From positions 9,187-73,186 of the forward strand of contig CBFICR010000007.1 in assembly GCA_965661105.1 (NCBI GenBank): a DNA stretch of 64,000 nt, written 5' to 3'. The notes beneath the pieces are model-generated. The model saw nothing but the letters and a program-made list of their open reading frames with translations, searched no databases and was not told where the DNA came from. Made by a program: the position numbers and the translations under genes. Each line of letters opens with the position of its first letter. Position 1 is the first letter of the stretch. Positions 24,427 to 33,428 of this stretch are shown piece by piece. The DNA comes from Eutrophocola sp965661105 (GTDB lineage Bacteria; Pseudomonadota; Gammaproteobacteria; Pseudomonadales; Pseudohongiellaceae).

Positions 24427-24945
24427 ATGAGCATAGCGGATATTTTATGTAAAAATGGCAAAACCTGGACCAGCCACGGCACCATTGCAGAAAAAGGAAC
24501 CCCAAAACGACCAGGGTTTTATCCCAAGTGTGGCGTGGAATTTACCTGCACAAAAAAAACACAGAAAGAAGCTGCTTATAAGGTTCCAAAATTTAAAAAG
24601 AAAGCAGATGGCAGCTGGAGCAAAGAGCCAGACCTGACAGCAAAGGCAAGAACTCAAAATACTGTAAAAATCTCAATTAATGAAACTAATATTGCCAATC
24701 CAGATCCGGCAACAGGTAAAAAGCCTACTATGTTTCACGCTGAGTTTTTAAAAAAATATCAGGAAACAGATTTTATTGAGTGCGGCAGTTATTTATTTAG
24801 CAAGAAGCCTATTGTTGTAAAATATCGAGGTGCAAATAAGTTTATAAACATCACTATTGAGCTTTATGGCCCGAAAAACAATGAAAAAATGTTGCAACGC
24901 TTTTACTGGAATGACAATTACCTAGGCACCTATTGCTGTATTTAA
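24427..24945 (+). CDS. Hypothetical protein, AT-rich orphan
   Basis: A 172-residue lysine-rich protein with no signal peptide or membrane helix. A good ribosome site (AAGGAG, 24415-24420) supports the ATG at 24427. Cysteines are at positions 8, 35 and 41 and near the end (YCCI). The composition matches the preceding AT-rich lipoprotein gene, and the two are 30 bp apart, so they may have arrived together. I recognise no family. A perfect hairpin follows 21 bp after the stop. Confidence 0.6.
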   Translation: MSIADILCKNGKTWTSHGTIAEKGTPKRPGFYPKCGVEFTCTKKTQKEAAYKVPKFKKKADGSWSKEPDLTAKARTQNTVKISINETNIANPDPATGKKPTMFHAEFLKKYQETDFIECGSYLFSKKPIVVKYRGANKFINITIELYGPKNNEKMLQRFYWNDNYLGTYCCI

Positions 24946-24966
24946 TATTTCAGGAATAAATTTTCT

Positions 24967-25006
24967 ATATCAAATGGAGCTGATTTTTTTTAGCTCCATT
25001 TGATAT
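24967..25006. terminator. Perfect 15-bp hairpin with T-rich loop between convergent genes
   Basis: ATATCAAATGGAGCT (24967-24981) pairs perfectly with AGCTCCATTTGATAT (24992-25006). The 10-base loop carries eight T. Unlike a standard terminator the T-run is in the loop, not after the stem. It directly abuts the stop codon of the minus-strand DUF2272 gene. It probably ends or stabilises convergent transcripts. Confidence 0.6.
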
Positions 25007-25966
25007 TCAAGGGCCACCAACCAACTCCAGTTTATTGTTTTCAACCTGAGTGACATTCTTGTCTGCGACAAGTTGCAGATGGGCAAAGATTTCCCTGCCT
25101 CCATAAGGCATTGGCTCTATAAAACCCGCCTCATTGACAGATGCCGGCAGCAATTTCATTCGAACCGCCCCCCTGACATTGCCTCCAATCACCTTGATCT
25201 GGTTATTTTCTGAATCAAGCTCTACCACCACATCACAGTGGGTGCGTGCACCCTCGCCCATTTGCCCACGGCGTTGATCAAGATTTCGATACTCAGGACG
25301 ACTGCCACGGCAGAGCATGTCACCCGGCAGGATTTCAGCTTCACCGATATCAAAGGCCGTATAAGCAGCTTGTGGCTCCAGACCATCACGGGCACGAATG
25401 GCCTGGTCTATGTAAGAGTGATGGGCAATGGCGCGCTGGAATTTCTCGTCTTCCCCCAGCCCGCTTTCACACATCACCCAGGAGATAAAAGCAGCCGACC
25501 AGAAGTCGCGCCAGCGGGCGGTGATGCCCTGCTCACGCCAGCGCTGATTTTGACGCTCCAGCAGCCAACTGCTGTCCGGTGCGGCAGCCCAGTAACCGGC
25601 AATATCATCAGACACACGCCCGGCCTCTTCCTCAGTCATCCAGTCGGTACGCCACCAGCGACGACTGCGCCCGGCATTGGCATCCAGTTCTTCCTGGCTG
25701 GTCATATCCAGCACACTGGCACCGAACCAACTCCATTCCTGTTTGGCAATATCGATAATTCGCTGTCGGACTTGTGTTGCCGGCAAATTGCGACAACTAC
25801 GATCACTGATGCGCATTTCACCGGGAATCCCGATCACCCGTGCAGATGGAGGTAATACATCGAGGACTTCCCGGGGCAGCCGTTCAGAAGGGACTGCTTC
25901 CTGCGCCAGGGAAACTGTTGTGCAGGAAACCAGCATAAGGAAAATTGAAAATAATGATTTGTGCAT
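25007..25966 (-). CDS. DUF2272 domain protein, exported
   Basis: A 319-residue protein with a signal peptide (about 1-22, ending SLAQ). The DUF2272 region spans about 75-300, including FWSAAFISWVMCESG, HHSYIDQA, PGDMLCRGSR and THCDVVVELD. DUF2272 resembles NlpC/P60- or CHAP-like cysteine peptidases of the cell wall: the Cys in WVMC and the His in THCDVV are plausible catalytic residues, but this is inference from fold similarity as I remember it. The gene stands alone, with a convergent AT-rich pair on one side and a marC-like gene 87 bp upstream on the same strand. A role in peptidoglycan turnover is possible. Confidence 0.75.
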   Translation of the reverse strand: MHKSLFSIFLMLVSCTTVSLAQEAVPSERLPREVLDVLPPSARVIGIPGEMRISDRSCRNLPATQVRQRIIDIAKQEWSWFGASVLDMTSQEELDANAGRSRRWWRTDWMTEEEAGRVSDDIAGYWAAAPDSSWLLERQNQRWREQGITARWRDFWSAAFISWVMCESGLGEDEKFQRAIAHHSYIDQAIRARDGLEPQAAYTAFDIGEAEILPGDMLCRGSRPEYRNLDQRRGQMGEGARTHCDVVVELDSENNQIKVIGGNVRGAVRMKLLPASVNEAGFIEPMPYGGREIFAHLQLVADKNVTQVENNKLELVGGP

Positions 25967-26053
25967 GGAAGAAGTCTATTTAATGCCTCGTTTTCACTGT
26001 TACCTGACGACAACTAAAATCTGATCTTTAATTTACCAAACTGGATGGGCCTG

Positions 26054-26665
26054 CTAAATAACCGCGAGCCAGCGTTCAATTCCTTTAAGGATCATATCTA
26101 CTGCGAAAGAACCAGTGAATAATGCGGTTATTCGACCGGCAATTTCAACGTAGCGTTCTACATATTTTTCTTTACGGGTCTGGACGTAATCATGGATCTT
26201 TTTGAACAGGATGATGGACCCCAGCGCTGCAACCAGCCCCAGGGCAATAGCCAGACTGGACATGATCAGGCCAAGCTGGGTGCCGGCAATAACACTGGCA
26301 CTGATAGTACCGGGGCCGACAATAAAAGGCATCGCAATAGCGCCGGCTATCTCGCTTGAATGGGGATTAATGGAGGACATCGGCGGACCAATACCAAGGA
26401 TGAGTCTTATACCGATAATAAGAAATGTAATGCCGCCAAAAATCATAAAGGCCAAAAAACGTATTTGCAGGACGTTGTCAAAAATTACTTCGCCGAGCCA
26501 GGCGAAGAGAAAAAACACAATAAAACTGATAAGTCCGGCGCGCGTCATAATCCGCGCAAATTGCCCAAATGGTACTTCTTTAATAAGCGCAAGCAGGTAA
26601 ACGCTCATAATGAAAGGGTTAAGCAGGACAAAAATCAGCAACAGAGATTGAAAAAATACATCCAT
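26054..26665 (-). CDS. MarC family integral membrane protein
   Basis: A 203-residue, six-helix membrane protein with family hallmarks: LLLIFVLLNPFIMSVYLL at the N-terminus, where the NP pair is typical, and IAMPFIVGPGTISASVIAG in the middle, which matches the conserved P-x-x-x-GPG region. MarC/YhgN-type proteins lie in the inner membrane; despite the name no role in antibiotic resistance has held up, and the transported molecule is unclear. No strong operon partner is visible: gaps of 87 bp and 85 bp separate it from the flanking minus-strand genes. Confidence 0.88.
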   Translation of the reverse strand: MDVFFQSLLLIFVLLNPFIMSVYLLALIKEVPFGQFARIMTRAGLISFIVFFLFAWLGEVIFDNVLQIRFLAFMIFGGITFLIIGIRLILGIGPPMSSINPHSSEIAGAIAMPFIVGPGTISASVIAGTQLGLIMSSLAIALGLVAALGSIILFKKIHDYVQTRKEKYVERYVEIAGRITALFTGSFAVDMILKGIERWLAVI

Positions 26666-26750
26666 ATCGATTTTTAATTTTCCCGGCCTGGAAAGTTTAG
26701 CCGGGGAATAATCCTTTTAGTGGTTTTCAGTTTGATAATGAGGATCGGGG

Positions 26751-28103
26751 TCAGACTTCGCTAATGATGCCTGTAGCATTAGCCCACTGATCAACTTCGA
26801 TCCCCAGCTTGTCCAGCATGGTGAGATGCAGGTTGGCAATCGGCGTTCGCTCTGGCAGATCAACATGCTGACCACCCAGCTTCATGGTTCCTGCACCACC
26901 GCCTACCAGTATGTTCGGAACCGGATAATTATTATGCATATCACTGTTGCTCATATTGGAGCCATACATGAACAGCGAGTTATCCAGCAGCGAACCTTCA
27001 CCGTCAGGCGTATTGGCCAGCTTGTCCAGAAAAGCGCTGAATTGCTCCACATGCCAGGTCTGAATGCGCACCAGTCGGCGCAGGCGTTCCAGATCGTTGG
27101 CATGATGGGAGAGCGGATGAAAGGCATCAGGCACACCGATATGGTTATAGGTTCGGTTGGTTCCCTCAGACACCATAATATAGGAAGCAACACGGGTCAG
27201 ATTGGCCTGATAGGCCAGCGCAATTAAATCGAACAACAGTGTCACCTGCTCATCGAAACGATCCAGCTCACCGACCGGCGCCTGGGGTATATCAAATCCG
27301 GACAAATCCTGCCCTGCCGCCATATTTACGCGACGCTCAATTTCACGCACGGTATCCAGGTAACCATCCAGTAACAGCTTGTCACTGGGGCCCAGCGTTT
27401 TCTGCAAAGCATTGGTGCGCTCGGCGATCAGGTCAAGAATACTGGCTTTCTGGCGAATGATGGCATCCCGTTCCTGGGCATTGTCCCCTTCACCAAACAG
27501 TTGCAGAAAAATTTTGCGGGGATTGAACTCCATCGGCAGGGGTGAGGTAGCATTTCTGAAAGACAGCGTGGAAGAGTAATAACACCCCCCGGTGCCCCCT
27601 CCACAGGCGGCTACCTGTACGGTGGTTTCAGCGGCCACTTCCAGTGACGGCAGCGCTGTATCCTGACCAATCTGTTGAGCAATGACCTGATCCAGCGTGG
27701 TAGACATACTGGCTCCGGCGGCCGCGCTGTCAGGACGCACGCCACTGAGCCAGGTCGCAGGAACTATGGTATGTACGGAACCTGCGCTGGCGGCATTTTC
27801 CAGGTTGCCAAAAGAGTTCACATATTTTTTGTGGGGCTCCAGCGAGGCCAGTATTTTACTGAGCTCGAAATTATCGCCAGCTCCCCTCGGGGTCCAGCTA
27901 TCGAGTTCCGGGCCATGGGCCGTGTTGTGCATGATCGCGCCATGGGGAATATAAAAGAAACCGGTGCGAATCTTACCTGCGGCGGCGGTCTGGGCAAGCG
28001 CCGTACTTGCCGGAACCATGGCGTCCAGGAAGGGCAAAGCCAGTGATACACCAGCGCCTCTGAGAACCGCGCGTCGACTCAGGTGTTTTTTGGTAAGAAA
28101 CAT
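26751..28103 (-). CDS. DUF1552 protein, Tat-exported, lone copy
   Basis: A 450-residue DUF1552 protein. The N-terminus LTKKHLSRRAVLRGAGVSL is a twin-arginine signal, ending near STALAQ. Family segments include RTGFFYIPHGAIMHNT, LPSLEVA, FNPRKIFLQLFGEGD, YLDTVREIERRV and NSLFMYGSNMSNSDMHNNYP. It closely resembles the DUF1552 protein at 31047-32387. DUF1552 genes normally follow a DUF1592 gene; this one is alone and divergent from cassette B. Since cassette A has a DUF1592 gene but no DUF1552, this is the likely displaced partner. A CGGGGGG-type cluster near residues 165-175 (ACGGGTGGCYY) is not shared with the paralogue. Biochemical function is unknown. Confidence 0.9.
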   Translation of the reverse strand: MFLTKKHLSRRAVLRGAGVSLALPFLDAMVPASTALAQTAAAGKIRTGFFYIPHGAIMHNTAHGPELDSWTPRGAGDNFELSKILASLEPHKKYVNSFGNLENAASAGSVHTIVPATWLSGVRPDSAAAGASMSTTLDQVIAQQIGQDTALPSLEVAAETTVQVAACGGGTGGCYYSSTLSFRNATSPLPMEFNPRKIFLQLFGEGDNAQERDAIIRQKASILDLIAERTNALQKTLGPSDKLLLDGYLDTVREIERRVNMAAGQDLSGFDIPQAPVGELDRFDEQVTLLFDLIALAYQANLTRVASYIMVSEGTNRTYNHIGVPDAFHPLSHHANDLERLRRLVRIQTWHVEQFSAFLDKLANTPDGEGSLLDNSLFMYGSNMSNSDMHNNYPVPNILVGGGAGTMKLGGQHVDLPERTPIANLHLTMLDKLGIEVDQWANATGIISEV

Positions 28104-28589
28104 GTCGTTGACTCCACTATATCCAGACTTTCTTTCGAGGTTTTTCGAGATATCTGTAAGGCTTCAAGTCCTTCTGCCGTTACGGATTAATCCCGTTCCC
28201 TTGCGCTGCCTTTATCTATTTACCTATTATCAGGAAGCTCTTGATTTATGCCAAGGCAAAAAGCTGACCCTGCTTCATATTATATAGGCTATTACTTCAT
28301 ATATTGACCCGCGCAGGACACTATTGTGTATTTCATTGAGGAAGTATTGTGAATTTTATCCGCCAGTTCTGAGGGCAGTAGGCAGGAATCCTCTATAATC
28401 AGGGCTGTTTGCAGTTAAAAGGCACAGTCCGGACCGCTCCAGACCAGACAGATCTGAAGAAACTGGCATAATCTGCGGTCTTATCTTATGACGTATGACT
28501 TTACCAGTGTCCTCTATATAATGCGAAATAAAGCAAAATCGATAGAAAATGCAAAGTATCTGAACTTACAACACAGTGACGAAATAAAC
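28104..28589. other. Divergent intergenic region between the lone DUF1552 gene and cassette B
   Basis: About 486 bp that must carry promoters for both directions. An in-frame ATG at 28488 would lengthen the DUF1592 protein by 34 residues in front of an already complete signal peptide, so that start is not preferred. I see no clear promoter motif, hairpin or RNA gene. Confidence 0.4.
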
Positions 28590-31043
28590 ATGAGCAAGAC
28601 AGCAACAATGTTTGACACAGCAATCAGGTCAGAAAAAACACAAGGCCGTTGGGCAGGGTTTTCCCAATTAGCGCTAACCAGCCTGTGTGCCCCTTTAATC
28701 TGCCTGACCTTTTCATTCCAGGCAGCTATGGCACAGGACTCTGCCCAGGACCTGATACAAACCTATTGTGTCGACTGCCATAATCTTGAAGATTACTCCG
28801 GCGGCATTGCCTTCGACCTGATGGACATGAATCAACTCACCCAGGACCATGAAACCTGGGAGATGGCGATCAACAAACTGCGTGGTCGCCTGATGCCACC
28901 AACCGGGGCAATGCAGCCAAGCCAGGTTGAAGTAGACACCCTGGTCAGCTCTCTGGAAACCTCTATTGACTCCAGTCTGGAAGAAATCCATATCGGTCAT
29001 GTCCCGGTTCAGCGTCTTAACCGAACCGAGTTCGGTACAATCGTGGAAGATTTGCTGGCCGTGGAAGTTGACCCTGTACAGTTACTGCCCAGTGAAATCG
29101 AAGTGGAAGGTTTCGATAATATTGCCAATGCGCTGGGTTCATCACCTTCTTTCCTGGAACAATATATAGCAGCCACTCGAATGGTCGCTACTGAGGCAGT
29201 AGGCGCGCCTGTTCCCAAATTTGCCAATGTATTTCATCCCTTGCCTGATCGCGGTTTTGGCAGCGATGTATCGCGCAACCACATTGACGGCTTCCCTCTT
29301 GGAACCCGTGGCGGCATGAAATTCACGCACTTCTTCCCGTCTGACGGCGAGTATCGCTTCAGTATTCTTGATATTGATGCAGGTCTGTATCCCCGCGGCA
29401 TGGAAACTGCAGCCACCATGGTTATCCTGGTTGATGGCAAGGAAGTGAACCGGGTGGAAATCGGAGGCCCCGAAGATCTGGCCATAGCGACCCGCGACGG
29501 CGTTGTTGGCGGTGATGTCATTCTGGCAAAGCTGGCGGGGCTTTCCGCCGATGTCGAAGTGGGTACCCACGAAGTCATCATTACCTTTATTGAACGTTCC
29601 TGGGGCGCCAGCAACAATGCTACCGGTAATGGCAGAGTCTCAGGTATGCCCAGAATCGGTCTCGGCGTGGAAGTTGAGGGGCCGTTTAACCCAACCGGTC
29701 TTTCCCTTAGCGAAAGTCGGGAAAAGATTTTCACCTGCCAGCCATCAGAATTGGCAGAAGAACGCCCCTGCGCAGAAAGCATAGCGCTTAATCTGGCTAC
29801 CAAAGCCTTTCGCCGCCCCGCCACTGAAGAAGACCTGGAATGGCTGATGCCGTTTTATGAAGTCGGACGCGCCGAAGCCGGCGGTTTTGATTCCGGAGTG
29901 ATTGAACTGGTGACGGCCATACTCTCAAGTCCTGACTTCCTCTATCGCTCATTAAAAATTACCTCAAGCGAACCCAGAGTGCTTAATGACGTGGAGCTGG
30001 CTTCCCGCCTGTCTTTTTTCCTCTGGAGCCAGGGGCCTGATGAAGAATTGATTGAGCTGGCTTCCGAGAGCAAATTATCTGATCCCGAGATCATGGCAGA
30101 GCAGGTTCTGCGCATGATCGCCGATCCGCGCGCCGAGTCACTGATTGAAAACTTTGCCCTGGCCTGGCTCAATCTGGATGAACTGGATGCGGTTCAGCCA
30201 ACCGAACGGGGCTTTAACGATGGCATGCGAACCAACTTCGAAAAAGAAATCCGCCTGTTCCTGGCCAGCGTCCTGCTGGAGAATCGCAGTGTCCATGAAC
30301 TGCTGACTGCAGACTGGACCTACCTGAATGATTCCCTTGCCAGTCACTATGGTATTGAAGGTGTACTTGGCAGCCAGTTTCGCCGTGTCACCCTGGAAGA
30401 CGAAAATCGCTGGGGCCTGCTAGGCAAAGGTGCCACGCTACTAAGAACCTCCTATGGCGACCGCACCTCACCGGTATTGCGGGGCGCCTGGGTACTGGAT
30501 CGCATCCTCGGCACTCCTCCGGCACCACCGCCGCCCAATGTCGAGGTAGATCTTTCAATCCGCGAAGGCGAAGCCCCGACAACTGTGCGTGCGCGCCTGG
30601 AAGTCCATCGCGAAAATCCTACCTGTCAGGCCTGTCATGGCGCCATTGATCCGCCCGGACTGGCACTGGAAAATTTTGATCTTACCGGACGCTGGCGCGA
30701 CGTTGACCGTCAGGCCAATGCCGTAATTGATTCCTCTACGACGCTTAATAGCGGTATAGAAATTAATGGACCGAGCGAACTGCGCAAACATTTGCTCAGC
30801 AGGGAGGATCAATTGCCCGCTACCATCACCAAGCGTCTGATGATGTATGCCATGAATCGCGAAATTGAGTATTTTGATATGCCGCTGGTGCGTGAAATTG
30901 TACGCGAATCAGCTGAAAACAATTACACTTTTGCCTCTATAATTACCGGCATCGTTAACAGTGACGCTTTTCGAATGCAGGGTCCGGAAGAAAACCATGA
31001 CGAGTCGGCTGTAGCGCTCGCAACAAACGAATCAGGGAGATAA
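28590..31043 (+). CDS. Two-haem DUF1587/DUF1592/DUF1588/DUF1585 cytochrome-like protein, cassette B
   Basis: An 817-residue paralogue of the protein at 9533-12007. The start at 28590 (MSKTATMF) leaves a signal peptide with core LALTSLCAPLICLTFSFQAA, cleaved near AMAQ; a further in-frame ATG at 28488 is less likely. Haem motifs are CVDCH (60-64) and CQACH (679-683). The DUF1587 (LNRTEFGTIVEDLL, GFDNIANAL), DUF1592 (SRLSFFLWSQGPDEE), DUF1588 (LLRTSYGDRTSPVLRGAWVL) and DUF1585 (KRLMMYAMNREIEYFD) segments are all present. It lacks the Ser-Asp linker of copy A. The DUF1552 gene starts 3 bp after its stop with AGGGAG as ribosome site, so expression is tightly coupled. Inferred to act in the periplasm as an electron carrier or oxidoreductase. 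Confidence 0.92.
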   Translation: MSKTATMFDTAIRSEKTQGRWAGFSQLALTSLCAPLICLTFSFQAAMAQDSAQDLIQTYCVDCHNLEDYSGGIAFDLMDMNQLTQDHETWEMAINKLRGRLMPPTGAMQPSQVEVDTLVSSLETSIDSSLEEIHIGHVPVQRLNRTEFGTIVEDLLAVEVDPVQLLPSEIEVEGFDNIANALGSSPSFLEQYIAATRMVATEAVGAPVPKFANVFHPLPDRGFGSDVSRNHIDGFPLGTRGGMKFTHFFPSDGEYRFSILDIDAGLYPRGMETAATMVILVDGKEVNRVEIGGPEDLAIATRDGVVGGDVILAKLAGLSADVEVGTHEVIITFIERSWGASNNATGNGRVSGMPRIGLGVEVEGPFNPTGLSLSESREKIFTCQPSELAEERPCAESIALNLATKAFRRPATEEDLEWLMPFYEVGRAEAGGFDSGVIELVTAILSSPDFLYRSLKITSSEPRVLNDVELASRLSFFLWSQGPDEELIELASESKLSDPEIMAEQVLRMIADPRAESLIENFALAWLNLDELDAVQPTERGFNDGMRTNFEKEIRLFLASVLLENRSVHELLTADWTYLNDSLASHYGIEGVLGSQFRRVTLEDENRWGLLGKGATLLRTSYGDRTSPVLRGAWVLDRILGTPPAPPPPNVEVDLSIREGEAPTTVRARLEVHRENPTCQACHGAIDPPGLALENFDLTGRWRDVDRQANAVIDSSTTLNSGIEINGPSELRKHLLSREDQLPATITKRLMMYAMNREIEYFDMPLVREIVRESAENNYTFASIITGIVNSDAFRMQGPEENHDESAVALATNESGR

Positions 31044-31046
31044 ACA

Positions 31047-32387
31047 ATGGCTCATTTCCTCACCAAGAAACACCTGTCCCGACGCACATTACTGCGCAGT
31101 GGTGCAGTAGGATTGGGACTGCCCTTCCTGGACGCCATGGTACCGGCAGGTACCGCTCTGGCCCAGGTCGACGCCATGCCGAAAAAACGTGCCGGTTTCT
31201 TCTATCTGCCCCATGGCACCATCATGAACAATACGCCATTGGGCAAGGACGTTGATAAATGGACCTGCAGTGGCTCCGGTGACAACTTTCAGCTCGGCAG
31301 TATTCTTGAGCCCCTGGATCCCCTGAAAAAGTACCTGACCACATTTGAAAATGTTGAAAACACAGCCGCCGGTGGTTCAGTACATACCCTGAATCCGGCG
31401 ACCTGGCTTTCCTGTGTCCGTCCTGGGACCGGTTCAACACCGGAACTGGCGACAACACTTGACCAGGTCATTGCCCAGCAGCTGGGACAGGAAACAGCGC
31501 TGCCTTCCATGGAACTGGCGACAGAGACCACGATCCAGGTCGCGGCCGGCAATGGTGGTTTTTATGCTGTGACCACTTCTTTCTCAGCCCCCAACAAACC
31601 ACTGCCCATGGAATTCAATCCCCGCAAGGTATTCATTCAACTGATGGGGCCCTATGACACCCAGGAAGAGCGTGAAATGATCCTGAGAAAGAACAGCAGC
31701 ATTCTCGACATGATTGCCGATCGCACCCGGGTACTGCAAAAAGAACTTGGTAGCGGTGACCGCGCTTTACTGTCTGATTACCTGGACACGGTACGCGAAA
31801 TTGAGCGACGTGTGCAGCTGGCAGGCGAACAGGACTTGTCCGGCATTGATGTGCCGACAGCCCCGGTTGGTGAGTTCGAGGACTTTGATGACCAGATCAC
31901 CATGATGTTTGACCTGATTGCCCTGGCCTACCAGGCAGACCTGACCAGAATCTCCACATTGGTGATGGCCGCAGAGGGTACCGACCGTACCTATCCACAG
32001 GTTAATGTTGCTGGCGGCTTCCACCCCACCAGCCATCACACCAACAACCCCGAACGCATTGCAGAGCTGATCCGTATCCAGAGTTATCACATGCAGCATT
32101 TTGCCCGCTTCGTTCAGAAACTTGCCGATACACCGGATGGTGATGGCAGCATACTGGATCACTCGCTGTTTCTGTATGGCTCAAACATGGGCAACAGTAA
32201 TCAGCATGACAACTATCCACTGCCGGCTATTCTTATGGGCGGCGCCAGTGGTGCAGTGAGAGGTGGCAAGAACATCATCCTGCCGGAACGCACCCCGCTG
32301 GCCAATGTGCACCTGACTATCCTCGAGCGACTCGGTATTCCCCAGGAAAGTTTTGGTAACAGTACCGGAACCATCGCCGAAGTATAA
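31047..32387 (+). CDS. DUF1552 protein, Tat-exported, cassette B
   Basis: A 446-residue DUF1552 protein with a twin-arginine signal (LTKKHLSRRTLLRSGAVGLG, cleavage near GTALAQ). It shares long blocks with the copy at 26751-28103, among them GFFYLPHGTIMNNT, MEFNPRKVFIQL, SDYLDTVREIERRVQ and LFLYGSNMGNSNQHDNYP. It is placed between the DUF1592 and MBL genes (gaps of 3 and 20 bp). Tat export suggests it folds, perhaps with a cofactor, in the cytosol. DUF1552 is often grouped with DUF1501-like, alkaline-phosphatase-superfamily exported proteins; that relation is from memory and not tested here. Its partner is probably the haem protein upstream. Confidence 0.91.
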   Translation: MAHFLTKKHLSRRTLLRSGAVGLGLPFLDAMVPAGTALAQVDAMPKKRAGFFYLPHGTIMNNTPLGKDVDKWTCSGSGDNFQLGSILEPLDPLKKYLTTFENVENTAAGGSVHTLNPATWLSCVRPGTGSTPELATTLDQVIAQQLGQETALPSMELATETTIQVAAGNGGFYAVTTSFSAPNKPLPMEFNPRKVFIQLMGPYDTQEEREMILRKNSSILDMIADRTRVLQKELGSGDRALLSDYLDTVREIERRVQLAGEQDLSGIDVPTAPVGEFEDFDDQITMMFDLIALAYQADLTRISTLVMAAEGTDRTYPQVNVAGGFHPTSHHTNNPERIAELIRIQSYHMQHFARFVQKLADTPDGDGSILDHSLFLYGSNMGNSNQHDNYPLPAILMGGASGAVRGGKNIILPERTPLANVHLTILERLGIPQESFGNSTGTIAEV

Positions 32388-32407
32388 GAATAATCAAAAG
32401 GCAGACT

Positions 32408-33397
32408 ATGCAACAGTCCAACAAAATGAACAAACGCAGACAGATACTCAAGACAGGCGTTTCCCTGGCTTCAGTGCCCCTGCTCGGGAGTCTGGTAAGT
32501 TGTTCGAGAGAACAGGAACCGGGGCAAATGGATGAGTCAGCATCAACCCCACAGGAAGCGGCGCGCTTACGTACCGAGACATTGACTGAAACGGTCACCA
32601 TGGTCAGCGGTGCCCCCGGTAATGTTCTCGCACTGAAAACAGATACCGGTCTGTTACTTGTTGACAGTGGTTCAGCAGCGCTGGCCCCATCAGTTCTGCT
32701 TTCCCTGCAGGAAGGGTTGGACGACACCCGGGTACACACCCTGTTCAATACCCACTACCACCCTGACCAGACAGGAGGCAATGCATTATTTGGAGAAGCA
32801 GGCGCAGCCATTCATGCCCATGAAATTACGCGTCAATGGCTATCCGCAGACTATTATATTCCTGCAGAAGATCGCTGGGTTGAAGCGCTACCGACAATCG
32901 CACGCCCTACCCATACATTTCGTGATGTAGGTGAATTAACAGCCGGTTCAGAAACCCTTGAATATGGATATCTGCTGGAAGCACACACCCGCGGAGATGC
33001 CTACGTGTTGTTGCGTGAGGCAAATATAATTGCCGTTGGGGATGTCGCCTCGCCTTTTCTTGATCCTTCCCTGGACTGGTATACCGGAGCCTGGCTCGGC
33101 GGTCGGGTCGATGCCATGGATGCCTTGCTGGCATTGGCAAATGCCGAAACCCGATTTGTCCCTGCCTATGGTCCAGTTATGTCACTTGCAGATTTCCAGG
33201 CCGAGCGCGACATGATGTGGCATTTGTGGGAGCGCTGTTCAACACTGGTCAGTAATGGCCGCAGTGCCCAGGACATGCTTGAGGCCGGCGTGATGGATGA
33301 GATTGACCGTGAATTTAATGATCCCTACCGCTTTCTTTACGACGTAGCCAAAGGATTATGGGCGCACTACACCAATTTCGGTGGTAAAACTGTTTAA
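32408..33397 (+). CDS. MBL-fold metallohydrolase lipoprotein, cassette B
   Basis: A 329-residue MBL-fold protein. The N-terminus MNKRRQILKTGVSLASVPLL has a twin-arginine-like pair and a lipobox LVSC with Cys32, so it is probably a lipoprotein; copy A has no lipobox. The metal motif is HYHPDQTGGN (H116, H118, D120, Q121), again with Gln in the place of the fourth-position His. EAHTRGD and IAVGD supply later ligands. The C-terminal part (DREFNDPYRFLYDVAKGLWAHY) is almost identical in style to copy A (DDPYRFLYDAHKGLWAHH). It lies 20 bp after DUF1552 and 31 bp before the ankyrin gene. Substrate unknown. Confidence 0.87.
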   Translation: MQQSNKMNKRRQILKTGVSLASVPLLGSLVSCSREQEPGQMDESASTPQEAARLRTETLTETVTMVSGAPGNVLALKTDTGLLLVDSGSAALAPSVLLSLQEGLDDTRVHTLFNTHYHPDQTGGNALFGEAGAAIHAHEITRQWLSADYYIPAEDRWVEALPTIARPTHTFRDVGELTAGSETLEYGYLLEAHTRGDAYVLLREANIIAVGDVASPFLDPSLDWYTGAWLGGRVDAMDALLALANAETRFVPAYGPVMSLADFQAERDMMWHLWERCSTLVSNGRSAQDMLEAGVMDEIDREFNDPYRFLYDVAKGLWAHYTNFGGKTV

Positions 33398-33428
33398 GTA
33401 TTGGTCTACATTAATAAGGTTTCTGGAC

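Noticed and set aside
28488..28589. Longer start of the DUF1592 protein in cassette B
   Set aside because: It would put 34 residues before a complete signal peptide; the start at 28590 or a nearby internal ATG is more plausible.
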